DNA of 64,000 nucleotides from Datisca glomerata (lineage: Eukaryota > Streptophyta > Magnoliopsida > Cucurbitales > Datiscaceae), in assembly GCA_003255025.1 (NCBI GenBank), contig QANY01008651.1, positions 1,783,279 through 1,847,278 on the forward strand, given 5' to 3'. The notes beneath the pieces were generated by a model, which searched no databases, was not told the origin of the DNA, and worked only from the letters and a program-made list of their open reading frames with translations. Shown one piece after another: positions 22,476-34,615 of this stretch (its first letter is position 1; every line of letters starts with the position of its first letter). The position numbers and the translations under genes are program-made.

Positions 22476-25400
22476 TTATCTTTTAATGAAGAATCTGAAT
22501 AAAAGATGATTTGTATCATATTAGTTGGCCGTCGGTCATATAAGTTGTGCACACGACACATCTACCTTGTAATTATAAGAAGGGTTAATATCATAGGACC
22601 CCCTTGTACTTTACCTCAAAATCAACTTACCCCCCTAAACTAAATTTTCTTCCTAATTGGTCCTCCGACTTTCTCCAGCCATCAATTTATCCCTATAACC
22701 GTGAAATGACTGTTAAATTATCACATGCACGACACATGCCTATTTTTTTCTCCAATTTTACCAATTTCTTCAACCTTATAAGCTACCAATCTTCCATATT
22801 TTTCCATCCAAAAACCCGTCACAAATTGCATGTCGCTCTTAAATGATTTAACAAAATTTTGACAGATTCTTCTCTAGTTTCAGCAATGGTTCGGGTTTTG
22901 TCTTCTGCAGGTCAGTTTCAGTTTTATCAATAATATTTTCTCTCCTTCATGAATAAATGTTGCTATTTATTCTAACCGAGTCGTTTCTATTTTTTCTAAA
23001 CCTAAATAATTGCTATTATTTATCAATCATATTTATTTTTCTCTGACATGAATAAATGTTGCTAGTTTTTCTAAACCTGAACCGTTTCTATTTTTCCTAA
23101 ACCCGAGCGGTTGCTATATTTTAACAATCATATTTAATTTTCTCCAACATGAATAAATGCTGCTATTTATTCTAAACCCAATCCATTGCTATTTTTTTCT
23201 AAACCCCGAACGGTTGCTATTTTTTATCAATCAAATTTATTTTTCTCCAAGATGAATAAATTCTGTTATTTTTCTGAACCCGAACCGTTGGTAAATAGTT
23301 ACGGTTCCGGTTTAGAAAGATAGTAATGGTTCAGGTTTAGAAAAAATAATAATATTTATTCATGTTGGAGAAAAATAAATATGATTGATAAAAAATAGTA
23401 GCCGTTCAGGTTTAGAAAAAATAGTAATATTTATTCATGTTGGAGAAAAATAAATATGATATGATAAAAATAGCAACGGTTCGGGTTTAGAAATGCTGAT
23501 ACTTTTACACTAGTCCCATTTGAAATGAGTTGAGTGGCTAGTGTTACTAGAATATGAAAAGTACAAAGAACAATTACAATCCTCACCAAAGCAGCAAGCC
23601 TTTCAAAACACTCCCTCAATACATTAGAATATCATGAAGAATAAGATTCAGTAAACATCTCACTTAAACACAAGAAGATAACTCACGATAAATGATCTCC
23701 AAGAAAGCTTAGAAAACCTTAATCATTCTTGTAGTTCTTCTTATTCTCCTTTCATATATCTCTGTATTGCAGGTAGATATGTAAGTGGAGTTGGGAGGGT
23801 TATGTGCCAAAGCTAACTGAGAGAGTGCTGAAATAGTTACTTTAGATTTACAAAATAATATTTTGCTGATGTAAGAATAAGAAAATTAGAAAAGAAATCT
23901 ATCAAGGAAAGAGTTAAAGCCTGAAGAATCCTAAACTAAACTAACAAAATTTTAGCTTCTATGTCGAAGAGGAAATGTAAAAGTGGCAGAAGAGCATATA
24001 CAGGTCACCAAATTTCATAGTTTAAATCAGCATAAAAATGACAGAGAAAGCAACGTACATATGTACAATTAACTTTGAAAGTATGAAAATACCAACTAGC
24101 TGGTTTGTTGCTCTGATTATTCTCCAGCATATCCATTTTTCAACCCAGGAGGATTATCCAAAATCTATGCACGAACCCAAAGCAAACTATTGAGAGCCAG
24201 TCAATAGAGTATTCTAATTGAAAGCTTCATTTTCGTTAGAAGTAAAGTTTGTCGACTATCAGCAAAAGTAAGTGAACAACAACAATCTGATCTCCTCAAA
24301 AGCCAAACTACTCTAGAATGAATATAAGCTAAATAAAACTAAAAGAGCGAAAATTACTCTCCATTCATACTTGATGATATCCCCAAAATTTTCGCAGCAA
24401 CCATACGACCCACACAATCTGGTAAACGCCCTAACACCTGTAAAAGTGACGTGCAAACTAATTGAAGCATTTGGCTGTCCGGCAATGAATCTAAAAAAAA
24501 ATTATATGATTCTTTCCACAATCAAATCAAAGCTTGAATTTGTAGGATCCGTTGCTCAGAACTCACTTAAATCACATCTAAAACTCAAAAGGTTAAGAAA
24601 TTTGTGAATTAAAATAGAGTCGTAAAAGGATGAAAGACGTAAACTTTCTATCTTTATCTTGATAATATCATGTCCAATAGTTCTGCACCTTCACACAATA
24701 TAACAACCCAATCTCTCTTTTTTTTTCCTGTATCGTTGATATATTAATGAAAAAAATCCCAAAAAAAAAGAAACTACTTCTGATTTACAAGCTTTGCTAA
24801 GAGACCTAAGTGAATGAGCGAGGAACATATGAAGAAGAATCAGAATCATGAGGCCTTTCCGAGGAACATATGAAGCCATGAACGCTAAAGCCAAAAACTA
24901 CCTCTCCATTCTGTACAATAGACACGAACAACCCTTGTTAAAAATGAAAGATGCGAAGAGCCCTCTCCATTCACTCTATCGTGCTTAAGGGTCTGGAGAA
25001 GGAGAGAACGCAATTTATTTTGTTTCTAAGAGAAAAAGGGAGAGACTAGAGTAAGGGAACTTAACAGAAGAGATCGTCGTCATGAGTTTCAGAGAAATCA
25101 CACACTAAAGCAAGAAAATCACACCATGTCTCTCCTTGTGTGGACAAAGTTGAGAGATGGAGCTGCAAGAGAGCTTCAAGAGGGAAGTTGCGACAGATAA
25201 CTGAAAGAGAGCTACAAAAGAGATTTAAGAAGGAATGAAGCTTCTTGAGAAGAAATTGAGAGAGAAGACTGAAAAGAGAAGGGTTTGGGTCGGTAATCGA
25301 GAGCCTCCATTCAGTAAAATAAACTCCTGCATTTTTTTTAAAGTCCCGCTTCCCCTAAAATTCCATCCCGCTTATTTTTTAACTTTTAACAGAAATCTTT

Positions 25401-25490
25401 TTTATGGGTTCATAAAGAATCTTGTTGTTTTGAATTTTTTACAAGAGGAGACTATGAACCCTATAATTAAATCTTGTCGAATGTCATATT
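22476..25490. other. Region between TRIM and CACTA terminus; no secure gene
   Basis: Holds a low-copy-looking motif around 22585-22700 (CCCCTTGTACTTTACCTC, resembling common plant repeat ends), the fold-back array at 22925-23493, and then about 2 kb of AT-rich DNA. A frame at 24691-24894 (minus) begins with a hydrophobic stretch but has no family signature. The whole stretch may be the body of a decayed CACTA element ending at 25500; that is inference. Confidence 0.4.
22925..23493. repeat. Fold-back array: direct repeats of about 100 bp followed by inverted copies
   Basis: The left half has four direct units spaced about 100 bp apart, each with CATGAATAAATG (22950, 23048, 23149, 23251), CTAAACC(C/T)GAACCGTT-like and TTATCAATCATATTTATTTT motifs. 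The right half (from 23296) has at least two units in reverse complement: ATTTATTCATGTTGGAG followed by AAATAAATATGAT and GGTTCGGGTTTAGAAA. The symmetry centre is near 23294. Confidence 0.85.
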
Positions 25491-25500
25491 TGTTGTAGTG
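25489..25500 (+). mobile_element. CACTA-like right terminus inserted in the copia B LTR
   Basis: The + strand reads TTTGTTGTAGTG, the reverse complement of CACTACAACAAA, the standard end of plant CACTA (En/Spm) transposons. Copia B LTR homology starts exactly at the next base (CTTGCAAATAAATTTTTATT, like CTTACAAATGAATTTTTATT in the 3' LTR), so this is a true insertion boundary. No matching CACTAC end is visible to the left and the first 1.0 kb of the copia LTR is missing, so a deletion has removed the other side. Confidence 0.65.
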
Positions 25501-26740
25501 CTTGCAAATAAATTTTTATTCTGGAGCAAGTACATAATTATGAGATAATTCTGTGTGATTAATTAATTAAAAATTAATTACTAAATTATTTATATATAAA
25601 TATTATTTTCAAAAATTATATAAATAAATAATTATCATTTTTTCAATTATCGATAAGTGAGACAGAATATCTAATTTATGAAATTAGATAATTAAATTAT
25701 TAGATAATAATTTGGATCAACTAAATCTGTTATTTATGAAATAATACTAATTTAGTTGACAGTGATAATCAGATACGTTAATTTTGAATTAACTAATATC
25801 TAAATATTTATGTGATTAAAATAAATATTTAATTTACAGTAATGACCAGGTGTCGATCAATGATTTGGAATAATAGATCACCATGGACTGCTGTAGTGCC
25901 ACTGACACTACAATAGTAGGCGTGTAACACTGCAGTGCCACACGACACTGCAGTGTGGCATGACACATTGTGCTATGAGGCACTATGCTGCTTAACGCCA
26001 ACTGCAGTACGGTGTGGTACTGCAGTTGTGCACCATTATTCAACGGGTCCCACGACATTGGATAATTTGAAATTAAATATTAATTTTTAATTTTTAATTA
26101 TCCTTAAATATCTAATACGCCATTATCTTGAAAATATACTGATATTATCCTAATGGCATCAATCAGTTGAATGAGTTCATCAGTTAATCAATCAGAGAAT
26201 TGAATTGAGAACATAATTGGTTAGAGTGGTTTTTCTCTACGACTAAAAGTTAATCAAATCTCTAAAAGAATAATCATCGCATTCTTTTAGAGAATCGTCT
26301 CACTAAAGTCATTCTCAGTAAATCTCAAGATCTCATGTGTTGAGTACATCTAGAGACAGAAAAAATGTCTTGTAATATTCTACATGCCCACACACGTCCT
26401 AGTGCGTTGATGATTGACTTGGAAGATCTTGGTATGTATCTCAGAGTCTACAAATCATTGGAAAGATTTTGTGGGACGGATGATCGATCAGTTTTACAAG
26501 GACGCTTGATATAGACTACAAGAGGTAAATGATTCCTAACCTTGTATGTTGTAGATTTAATGTATAAATATATAATGAATCCTGCCTAATTGAAAAAGAG
26601 TTTTCAATAAAAAGTTTTTATTTGGCTATCGTGGCGTTGCGCAAGTTTTATTTTATTGAAAGATTCGATCTTTTTTCAAAGTTTTGTTTTTTAAATGGTC
26701 ACGCGTCACATGCTTCCGCAGCGCACACGCCGCTACGACC
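25501..26740 (+). repeat. Copia B 5' LTR, 5'-truncated
   Basis: It matches the 3' LTR from about 36080 to its end. The LTR-leader junction reads GACCAAGCAATC; compared with copia A (CCCACAATTGGTATCAAAG) about 13-15 bp including most of the tRNA primer site are deleted. Confidence 0.8.
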
Positions 26741-27433
26741 AAGCAATCTTAATATATTTATATATTAAATATTCTGTGAATTTTCTTGCATTATTCATAT
26801 AATATGAGATATGAATGAATGAATGGATGGTTATGTTGATTGAATTTATGAAAAATAATGGATCGTTAATTGTATGGTGATTATTGAGTTATGTTTTATT
26901 CTTTAATTTTTCCTTAGACCTTGTGTAAGCCATTTTAGGGCGTAGAAATTTTTATAATTTTATTTTGAATATGTATTATAATTATTCCAATCACGAGAAG
27001 AGGAAGAACGCACGAGACGAACGACAGAGGAAAAAGAAAAGAAATAGGAATTCTTTTAGAATTCCGAAGCTAGCGCCAATTTTTGGAAACTGACAATGTC
27101 GCCAGAATTTACTATTCTGATGACATCACCAAAAAATCAATAGTCACTCGGTCCATTATTATTTCATTTAATTGTTAAATAATTATTTAATTCTTATGTT
27201 TGATAACATGTCAAAGCATTAGTCGATCACATGCCATACATGAAAATTTCACACAGTTTTAATTTAATTATGCATCTTATCAGTAGAAACATGATTTATT
27301 ATGATTGTCCTAATATGTTTATATGTATTATTTTATGAAATCAATTACATATAAACTGCTAGGTTTTAATTAGTTAAAACTTGGTAATCACACCACACTA
27401 AGGGCTATAGTAACTTTTAAGATAACCGACTTT
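26741..27433 (+). other. Copia B leader
   Basis: Non-coding leader aligning with the copia A leader (GAGATATGAATGAATGAAT, TGGATCGTTAATTGTATGG, GATCACATGCCATACATG). It runs to the start of the duplicated block. Confidence 0.6.
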
Positions 27434-28212
27434 AGTAAAAGAGTTTTATTAAAGTTTAATGATTATAATTAATTAGTTAATCTAAGTTCACCTAATTATG
27501 ACTTAGGCGTTTTAGAAGGTTAAATGAACTTAGACAAATGAGATTGGCATAACTGATTACTAAATATCCATAGGGTTATTATTTAAACCAGTGATTAATT
27601 CAGAATTAATGATTGTTAAAATGGAAACACACATTCCTAAGATAGTAAGTGGGAGAAGGTTGACATGTCAATGTAACCTATAGTCTCCATCATTAGTACA
27701 ACATCATGAGGTGCAGTTAGAGCCTCGAGATGGCTTTGTTTTCATCACCCTAAGGAAGGTTCGAGCTGTACCAATACCAAGGTTGGACTTATTAAGAAAA
27801 CAAGAGAAAATGATGTAGTTTAGTTTCGACCGACCCTAAGCCAACATATTCTAAATGAAGTCATGAAATCTGAAATGATGGGTTACACTTATAAAGTCAC
27901 AATTAAGCTCTCATGTGGATAGTTGTGACTTGACCGAACAAGCGATGCCTTATTGTTAAAAGAGAAAATATGAGATATTTTAAGTTTTAATTAATAAGGA
28001 TGAGAATGTCTCATACACAACCTGAGATTAGTCTAACTGGCCCTAAGGCATCACATTAATCGTTGTGTTGTTTTATCGTGATTAGTAAATGTTAAATTTG
28101 TGTGTTTATTATGTGGCATTCATGCATCACGCTTACTTTTAGAATTTTAGATATTTATCAATTATATTGAATCTTGTATGTTTTAAATTTCCGTTATCAT
28201 TATTATATCTAC

Positions 28213-28560
28213 CATGAGCAACCCTGTTACTGCTTTATTCACGCTTGAGAAATTGAATGGTGATAATTTCATACGTCGAAAATCAAATATGAACTTAATG
28301 CTGATTTGTGAGAACTATAAGTTTGTTCTTACTGAGGAATGTCCTTAGGAGCCCGTTACTAATTCCCGTAAGAATGTTAGGGATGGATATGAATCTTGGA
28401 TCATATCAAACAACAAGGCGAAGTGCAACATGCTTGTGAGCATGAATGGTGTTCTAAGAACCAAGCATAAAAGCATGAAGACTGCCTATGTGATTATGGA
28501 ATCTCTACATGCGATGTTTGGGTAGTAGTCTGATCAAAGTCGTTATGAGGCCATTAGGAG
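28213..28560 (+). pseudogene. Copia B gag N terminus, duplicate copy 1, broken
   Basis: Reads through FTLEKLNGDNFIRRKSNMNL, FVLTEECP then a stop, SWIISNNKAKCNMLVSMN and LRTKHKSMKTAYVIMESLHA. It is the same protein as the copy at 29331 with more damage. The gag protein would form the particle shell. It ends at the duplication junction. Confidence 0.8.
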
Positions 28561-29330
28561 CTAGTAAAAGAGTTTTATTAAAGTTTGATGAATATAATTA
28601 ATTAGTTAATCTAAGTTCACATGATTATGACTTAGGCTCTTTAGAATGTTAAATGAACTTAGACCAATGAGATTGGCATAACTAATATTATATATTTATC
28701 GGGTTATTATTTTAACCAATGATTAATTTGGAATTAATTAGTTAAAATAGAAACACATAATCCTAAAATAATGAGTGGGAGAAGGTTGGCATGTCAATGT
28801 AACCCATGGTCTCCATCAGTAGTACAACATTGTGAGGTGCAGTAAGGGCCTCGAGATGGCTTTGTATTCATCCCCCTAAGAAAGGTTTCGAGCTGTACCA
28901 ATACCAAGGTTGGACTTCTTAAGAAAATAGGAGGAAGTGATGTAGTTCAATTTTGACCGACCCTAAGGCGACATATTCTAAATCAAGTCATGGAATCTGA
29001 AATAATGGCTTACACTCACAAAGTCACAATTAAGCTTTCATGTGGTTAGTTGTGACTTGACCAACAAGCAATACCTTATTGTTAAAAGAGAAAATATGAG
29101 ATATTTTAAGTTTTAATTAATAAGGATGAGAATGTCTCATAGATAGTCTGAGGTTAATCTGATTGACCCTAAGGCAGCACATTAATCGTTGTGTTGTTTT
29201 ATTATGATTAGTAAATGTTAAATTCATGGGTTTATTATGTCGCATTTATGCATCACGTTTACGTTTTGAATTCTAGATATTTATCAATTGTATTGAATCT
29301 TGTATGTTTTAAATTTTAGTTATCTTTATT

Positions 29331-29636
29331 ATGTCTACCATGGATAACCTTGTTACGGCTTTACTCGCTCTTGAGAAATTAAATGGTGATAATTTTGTAA
29401 GTTGTATATCAAATATGAACTTAATGCTGATTTGTGGGAATCATAAGTTCGTTCTTACTGACGAATATCCTAAGGAGCCTTTTGCTAATGCCCCTAAAAG
29501 TGTTAGAGACAAATATAATGCTTGGATCATATCAAATAACAAGGTGAAGTGTTACATGCTTGTGAGCATGAATGATGTTTTGAGAACCAAGCATAAAAGC
29601 ATGGAAACTGCCTATGAGATTATGGAATATCTATAG
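29331..29636 (+). CDS. Copia B gag N terminus, duplicate copy 2
   Basis: The open frame of 101 codons contains LLALEKLNGDNFVSCISNMN, LICGNHKFVLTDEYPKEPFA, YNAWIISNNKVKCYMLVSMN and RTKHKSMETAYEIMEYL, the standard start of plant copia Gag. A stop at 29634-29636 replaces the residue before VMFGQQSDRSRHEA, so the frame is truncated, but the sequence continues in gag to about 29700. Then a gap leads to the zinc-knuckle frame. Confidence 0.75.
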   Translation: MSTMDNLVTALLALEKLNGDNFVSCISNMNLMLICGNHKFVLTDEYPKEPFANAPKSVRDKYNAWIISNNKVKCYMLVSMNDVLRTKHKSMETAYEIMEYL

Positions 29637-29854
29637 GTGATGTTTGGACAACAGTCTGATCGAAGTCGTCATGAGGCCACTAGAAGCTATATTATGACAA
29701 CATAAAAAGCTGGTGTGAACGACTCAAGTATAATGCTAACTTGAGTCCGCTCATCATGGTCACCCCATGTACTTCTGTCTTGTGCATTCTGTTGATCATG
29801 GTCAAAACATGTTCTCGCATAGAATTGTAAACTTTTGAGTTACTCAACCTTAAA

Positions 29855-30160
29855 ATGACCAAAGATGGCGAGATAAATTTTGTCGAGCAAAAGCCTTCTT
29901 CCACTGTTAAAAATACCAAGAGGAAGAAGATCAATGGTAAAGGCAAAGGTAAGAACAAGAAAGGAAAGAAACCCAAGACATCGCCAAAAGCCAAGAAGAA
30001 TAAGAAAGACAACAAGCCCAAGGAAAAATGTTTCCATTGTGGGGTTGCAGATCATTGGAAGAGAAATTGTAATAAGTATCTCTCTGAGCTGAAAAAGAAA
30101 GGTAAATATGATTTACTTGTACTTGAAGCTTGCTTAGTGGAATATGATTTTCCATCCTGA
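29855..30160 (+). CDS. Copia B gag C terminus with CCHC zinc knuckle
   Basis: A lysine-rich, nucleic-acid-binding tail (KNTKRKKINGKGKGKNKKGK) is followed by the zinc knuckle CFHCGVADHWKRNC (C-x2-C-x4-H-x4-C complete). It would bind the element RNA during packaging. A stop after DFPS separates it from the protease. Confidence 0.8.
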   Translation: MTKDGEINFVEQKPSSTVKNTKRKKINGKGKGKNKKGKKPKTSPKAKKNKKDNKPKEKCFHCGVADHWKRNCNKYLSELKKKGKYDLLVLEACLVEYDFPS

Positions 30161-30640
30161 TTACTTGCTTCAGGGGCCACTAACCATGTATGTTCTTATT
30201 TACATATGCTTGATTCATCAAGAGAGTTGGCTGATGGCGAGGTCATTTTGAGAGTTGGCTGTAATGCGCTCGTGTCAGCTAAAACATTAGGGACAGTCCA
30301 TTTACTTTTTGGATATAATTATTTAGTTTTGAACGATGCTTATTATATTCTTGGATTTTTGAGAAATTTGATTTCTCTTTCATTTTTGCAAGAACAATTA
30401 TTCGATGTTTCTTTTATTAATAAAAAGTTTATTTTTTTAAGAATGAATTCGATATTTCTCATGCAAAAGTTATAAACAGACTGTACATGCTTAAATTGAC
30501 TGAACATGCGTTAAATAATTCTGAATTATTTAAAGTAACAAAACTTAAAAGTAACGAACGACAAAGAGTTTCTCATGATGGTGATAACACATACCTTTGA
30601 CATTTTAGGTGAAACCAAACCTTAATTGATATGCTTAGAT
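30161..30640 (+). pseudogene. Copia B protease and GAG-pre-integrase start, broken
   Basis: The protease site reads LLASGATNHVCSYLHM; the usual catalytic Asp of the DSGATNH box is Ala here, so it is inactive. The open frame 30206-30475 continues through the protease domain to ISLSFLQEQLFDVSFINKKF. The pre-integrase region reads DNTYL then a stop where Trp is expected, and is lost at the gypsy insertion near 30640. Confidence 0.75.
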
Positions 30641-33250
30641 CATTGTTAAGCTACTCATCATTGTTAAGCTACTCATCATTGTCACTCAGTTGTAGACAAC
30701 ATGAACAATGCAGAGAATGACGAGGATGATAGCTCATCATTATCTAGGGAAGTCCTGTCTACTTACTCCCTTTACATAATTTTTTTCATTGAGGACAATG
30801 AAAGTTTTTAGTTTGGGAGTCGTGACTTTGATTAAAATTTCATTTTTTGGCGTTCTGTTGTGTACAACACTAACACCTATGATGAAATTGGTTTTGAATT
30901 ATTGATAGCTTTGGAAAAAAAATGATGAATTTGTGTATCGGTGTGTTTAAACCAATTATTGATTTACATTTCACTAGAGAATCCCGATATATTGAGCACC
31001 TACCCTTAAGTGTTTGGTTATCTTTTTGTTTAGAAAATGTTTCTGTAACTTAAGAAATCATTATGCTACAAACTCTAGAACCAATTTTATTGTTGTTCGA
31101 GGCAAAATTCTAGGCTACGCTTCATTTAGAACATGATTTAGACCATCTTTGAATTGTTTGAAATTTTCAAGCCAACCTGTGCATAATTGTTTTCTTACTC
31201 ATCCCTATTGAGCCTAAATAGTCATTTTTATCACTCATGACAATTTCACAATCTTATAAAAAGTTTTTCCTTGTAATTTTTTTTACTCATAGTATTTGGA
31301 TGTTTTGGGAAAATACTTGGAGCTATGACAATCTGGGTGGATGAGAGGAGTTTTGTTATGAAAGAATTATGAATAAGTTTGATTTCGTATCCTCTTGAAC
31401 TTGAGTGACTAAGCTTGAAGGGGTGTCTTAAAACCTAATGCCCTAAGACCAACTAGTTTGGGAGCTATTAGCAGGAAACTCGTTAAGGAAAAGAGAAGCT
31501 TAAGGAAATCAAATTAAAAAAAAAAAAGAATGGTTGAGCTAGTTGATAATTCAAGAGGTGGAATGATAAGTTTGGGGTGTTATAAGATAAGTTGAGTTAA
31601 GCTCCTTGATTCTTAGAGTACATGTGTGACTATGGGTAAATATTGAGCCAGAATAATATGTTTTATCTTACCCTAAACCCTAGCCATACATTACAAGCCT
31701 ACGAAAGTCCTAACGATCCAAAGTGGTGTGGTTTGCCTACAATAGAGGAAATTGACTTGAAAAATTGGCCTATGGAGTTCTAATCTATTTACAGATTAAT
31801 GGAACCACTTTTGCAAGGGTTGGTTGCATAAATTCATTTGACATAAAGAATTTGGACGACTTAAGATAACACACATGCACTCTGAATTTTACAAAGTGTA
31901 ATGTAAGTTGGTGTTTGTGTTAAAATTATTTATGATCACAATTCAGAAATTTTTCTTAGGTTATTGCTATTTTGAAATCTCTGAGGCATGTTTAGTTATT
32001 TAAAACTTTTCGTCACTTAATCCGTAGTTTTACTAAATTAGAGTTTATTATTTCTTTATTTGATTTTTTTGTTTTGTTTTGTTCGAGAACTAGCAAAAAG
32101 TTAAGTTTGAGGGTATTTGATTAGTCTGTTTCACACTCATATTTTAGCTAATATTAACTTTAATTTTGTTAGTTCTTTTAGAGTTATTTGTTTGATTCAT
32201 TTTTGTTTTTTTATTGTTGAAGGTAAAATATTCTTGTACATTTGGGTTGATTTTAAAAGACTTGGAAGAAAAAAATATGAAGAAATCGAGAAAAGGATGG
32301 ACCTGGGCAGAAGGACTATCGTCACGACGTTGGGGACTTTTTCTCCTATTTTATCCTTATCGAACCCTAGTGTATAAATAGACTATTTTAGATCTTTTGG
32401 GGACTTTTTGTACGTGAGAGGCAATGGAGAAAGCTTTTTGGAGAGGAAACGAAGACGAATCCAACCACGAGATGGATCTCAACTTCAATGCATCCTCAAA
32501 TCTAAATTTTTTCTCTTTTCATCTATGTTCATGAATATTATTATGATATCTTCTTATTCTAGTATGTTCTAAATTTCTTATCTAGGGCTACGACGTAGCC
32601 AAACCATGATTGTTCATAAATTTTAATTTTCAATTCAATCGATGTTTATTCAGTATTATTCAGTATTATAATCCGTTCTTAATGCTTTTGATCATTTGGC
32701 CAGTTATCGCATGATTTTGAATTTAATTCTGAGCCTGAGAATTAGTGATTAAATTTACTCTTTGTTTATTATACCATTAGAATTTCATAAATTAGAGATA
32801 ATTATGGATCTAGTGTAGCAATTGTAATTTCTTATGCTTCATGAGTTCAATTTATTTAATCTTGATAGAGATGTGATATTAGTATTTTTGATTCATTACT
32901 ATCGATACTTGAGAAGGATTGATAATTATATTAGAAAAATTTGTTATCAATAATCTGATAAACATTGATTAATTGAGTTTTGGAATTTAGAGCATGCTTG
33001 GTTTGGTGAAATCAAAAACCCTAGAGCTTTTAACTAATCATATTTGAATTATTTCTTCTTATCAAGTATTAATTTTTTTAGTTCAATTTTTTTCATTCAA
33101 AAATCCCAACTTTTCGTAATTCTTAATTAAAATTAAGGTATAATTATTTTTAATATTTTAATATCAATCAATCATGTGGACGATACTCTATTTTCATAGA
33201 AATTTCATCACTTGACGGCGATAGTGTACACTTGCAGTCTAGAAAAATCA
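30640..33250 (+). mobile_element. 3' end of a gypsy (Athila/Tat-like) element inside copia B
   Basis: This segment interrupts copia B between the pre-integrase region and the end of integrase. It has the ATTGAGGACAATGAAAG motif followed by TTTAGTTTGGGAG (about 30788-30818), a non-coding stretch of about 1.3 kb, a polypurine tract AAGTTTGAGGGTATT, and an LTR starting TGATTAGTC at 32118 and ending AAAAATCA at 33250. No pol coding sequence remains, so the 5' part was lost. The LTR recurs in inverted orientation at 38770-39836. Confidence 0.75.
32118..33250 (+). repeat. Gypsy LTR, 1133 bp
   Basis: Starts TGATTAGTCTGTTTCACAC and ends TAGAAAAATCA. A CCCTAGTGTATAAATAGA motif at about 32364 could be the TATA box (TATAAATA). 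The reverse complement of the rest matches the solo LTR at 38770-39836. Confidence 0.75.
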
Positions 33251-33830
33251 TAACACATAACAACTTACATTTTGAATGTAATGCCATCTAAGTCGTAATC
33301 AAGACGCCTTTAGAGTTATGGAATGGCTGCAAACCTAGTTTGCGTCATTTTCGTATATAAGGGTGTCTAACTCACGTTCTTAGACCTAAGATCAGAAAGT
33401 TAGACTCAAGGTCTGAAGTATGTATATTCGTTGGCTATGCTCTAGACACTAGAGGTGGGTACTTTTATAGTCACAAGAATCAAAATGTGTTTGTATCGAT
33501 AAATGACACTTTCCTTGAACACGACTATATGAAAAACTACAAACCTCATAAAAAATTAGTTCTCGAGGAATTAGCGACTGATGAGATCAGACCACCTTCA
33601 ATTTCTATTGATAAACGACAAAATAGAGAAACCATAGTTCCTGTAAAGGAAACCCCGGTGAAACATCGTAGTGGGAAGGTTGTGAGACAACTAGTATACT
33701 ATGAACTAGAAGCACATGTCCTAGTGTTAGACACTGATAATGATGATCCATTATCTTATGAAAAAGTAATGGATGATCCTAAAAATGACAAGATTCCATA
33801 ACCCAGGAAATCAAATCCATGTATTCTAAT
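33251..33830 (+). pseudogene. Copia B integrase end and linker, broken
   Basis: Right of the gypsy LTR the copia frame resumes with ELWNGCKPSLRHFRI, LRPKIRKLDSRSEVCIFVGY and GGYFYSHKNQNVFV, the end of the integrase C-terminal region. The open frame 33487-33801 then covers the acidic linker (YMKNYKPHKKLVLEELATDE) before the reverse transcriptase. Frameshifts occur near 33370 and 33800. Confidence 0.8.
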
Positions 33831-34615
33831 TTCGTCTTGAAACTTATAGATCCACCTGAATATGTCAGGCCCGTTGGAGTAAATGGATCTTTAAGAAGAA
33901 AAGAGGTGCATATGGGAAAGTACAGACTTTCAATACACGGTTAGTGGTCAAGGGCTATAAACAAAGGGAGATAGTCAATTATGAAGATACATTCTCCCAT
34001 GTAGCCATGCTCAAATCCATTTGTATCCTTTTGTCCATAGTCGATAGTTTTGACTATGAGATATGGTAAATGTTCATCAAGATAGTTTTTCTGAATGACT
34101 CTCTTGAAGAAATCATCTATATGATGCAACTAGAAGGGTTTGTACAAAAGGGGCAAGATCAGAAAGTATGCAAGTTGCTTAAATCCATTTATGGATTAAA
34201 GCAAACATCTAGATCATGGAATCTTACCTTTGATGATATTATAATGTCTTATTATGGTTTCAAGCAAAATGTTGATGAAGCCTGTGTTTATAAATACATC
34301 AAAGATAAGATAGTGGTTTTCTTAGTTATTTATGTTGATGATATTATACTCATTGAGAATGATGTAGAAATTATGTCAAAAGTAAAGAAGTGGTTAGTTG
34401 AGAAATTGTAAATGAAAGATCTGGGAGAAACAAGCTATGTTTTGGGCATCCAAATTGTAACGGATAGAAAGAACAAGCTCTTGGCATCTTATATTGATAA
34501 TGTGCTAGAGAGATTCTCTATGGAGAATACCAAGAAAGATCAACTATCGACCAGACATGAATTATCATCTTCAAGGAACAATGTCCTAAGTCACCTCAAG
34601 AGGAATAAGATATGA
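33831..34615 (+). pseudogene. Copia B reverse transcriptase (RVT_2), broken
   Basis: Copies element RNA to DNA. It shows TRLVVKGYKQREIVNYEDTF (about 33935-34000), the stretch LLKSIYGLKQTSRSWN and the catalytic box VIYVDDIILIEND in the frame 34070-34411, then MKDLGETSYVLGIQIVTDR in 34412-34615. The YVDD Asp pair is intact. A stop replaces a Trp-containing segment before MFIKIVFLNDSL, another stop precedes MKDLG, and the linker is frameshifted. Confidence 0.85.

Larger units (their letters stand above)
27434..29690 (+). repeat. Direct tandem duplication of leader plus gag N terminus, period 1129 bp
   Basis: Copy 1 (27434-28562) and copy 2 (28563-29690) both begin AGTAAAAGAGTTTTATTAAA. Both carry a GTGGGAGAAGGTTG(A/G)CATGTC motif, ATGGCTTTGT, and a gag start (28213 in copy 1, 29331 in copy 2). 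Copy 1 gag has extra stops. The unit junction at 28562/28563 reads AGGAGCT then AGTAAAAG. Confidence 0.9.

Noticed and set aside
24691..24894. Short minus-strand frame with a hydrophobic start
   Set aside because: Could pass for a signal peptide, but nothing protein-like follows and no splice sites fit well.
29692..30155. Hydrophobic minus-strand frames opposite the copia gag tail
   Set aside because: They are antisense shadows of the lysine-rich gag zinc-knuckle region.
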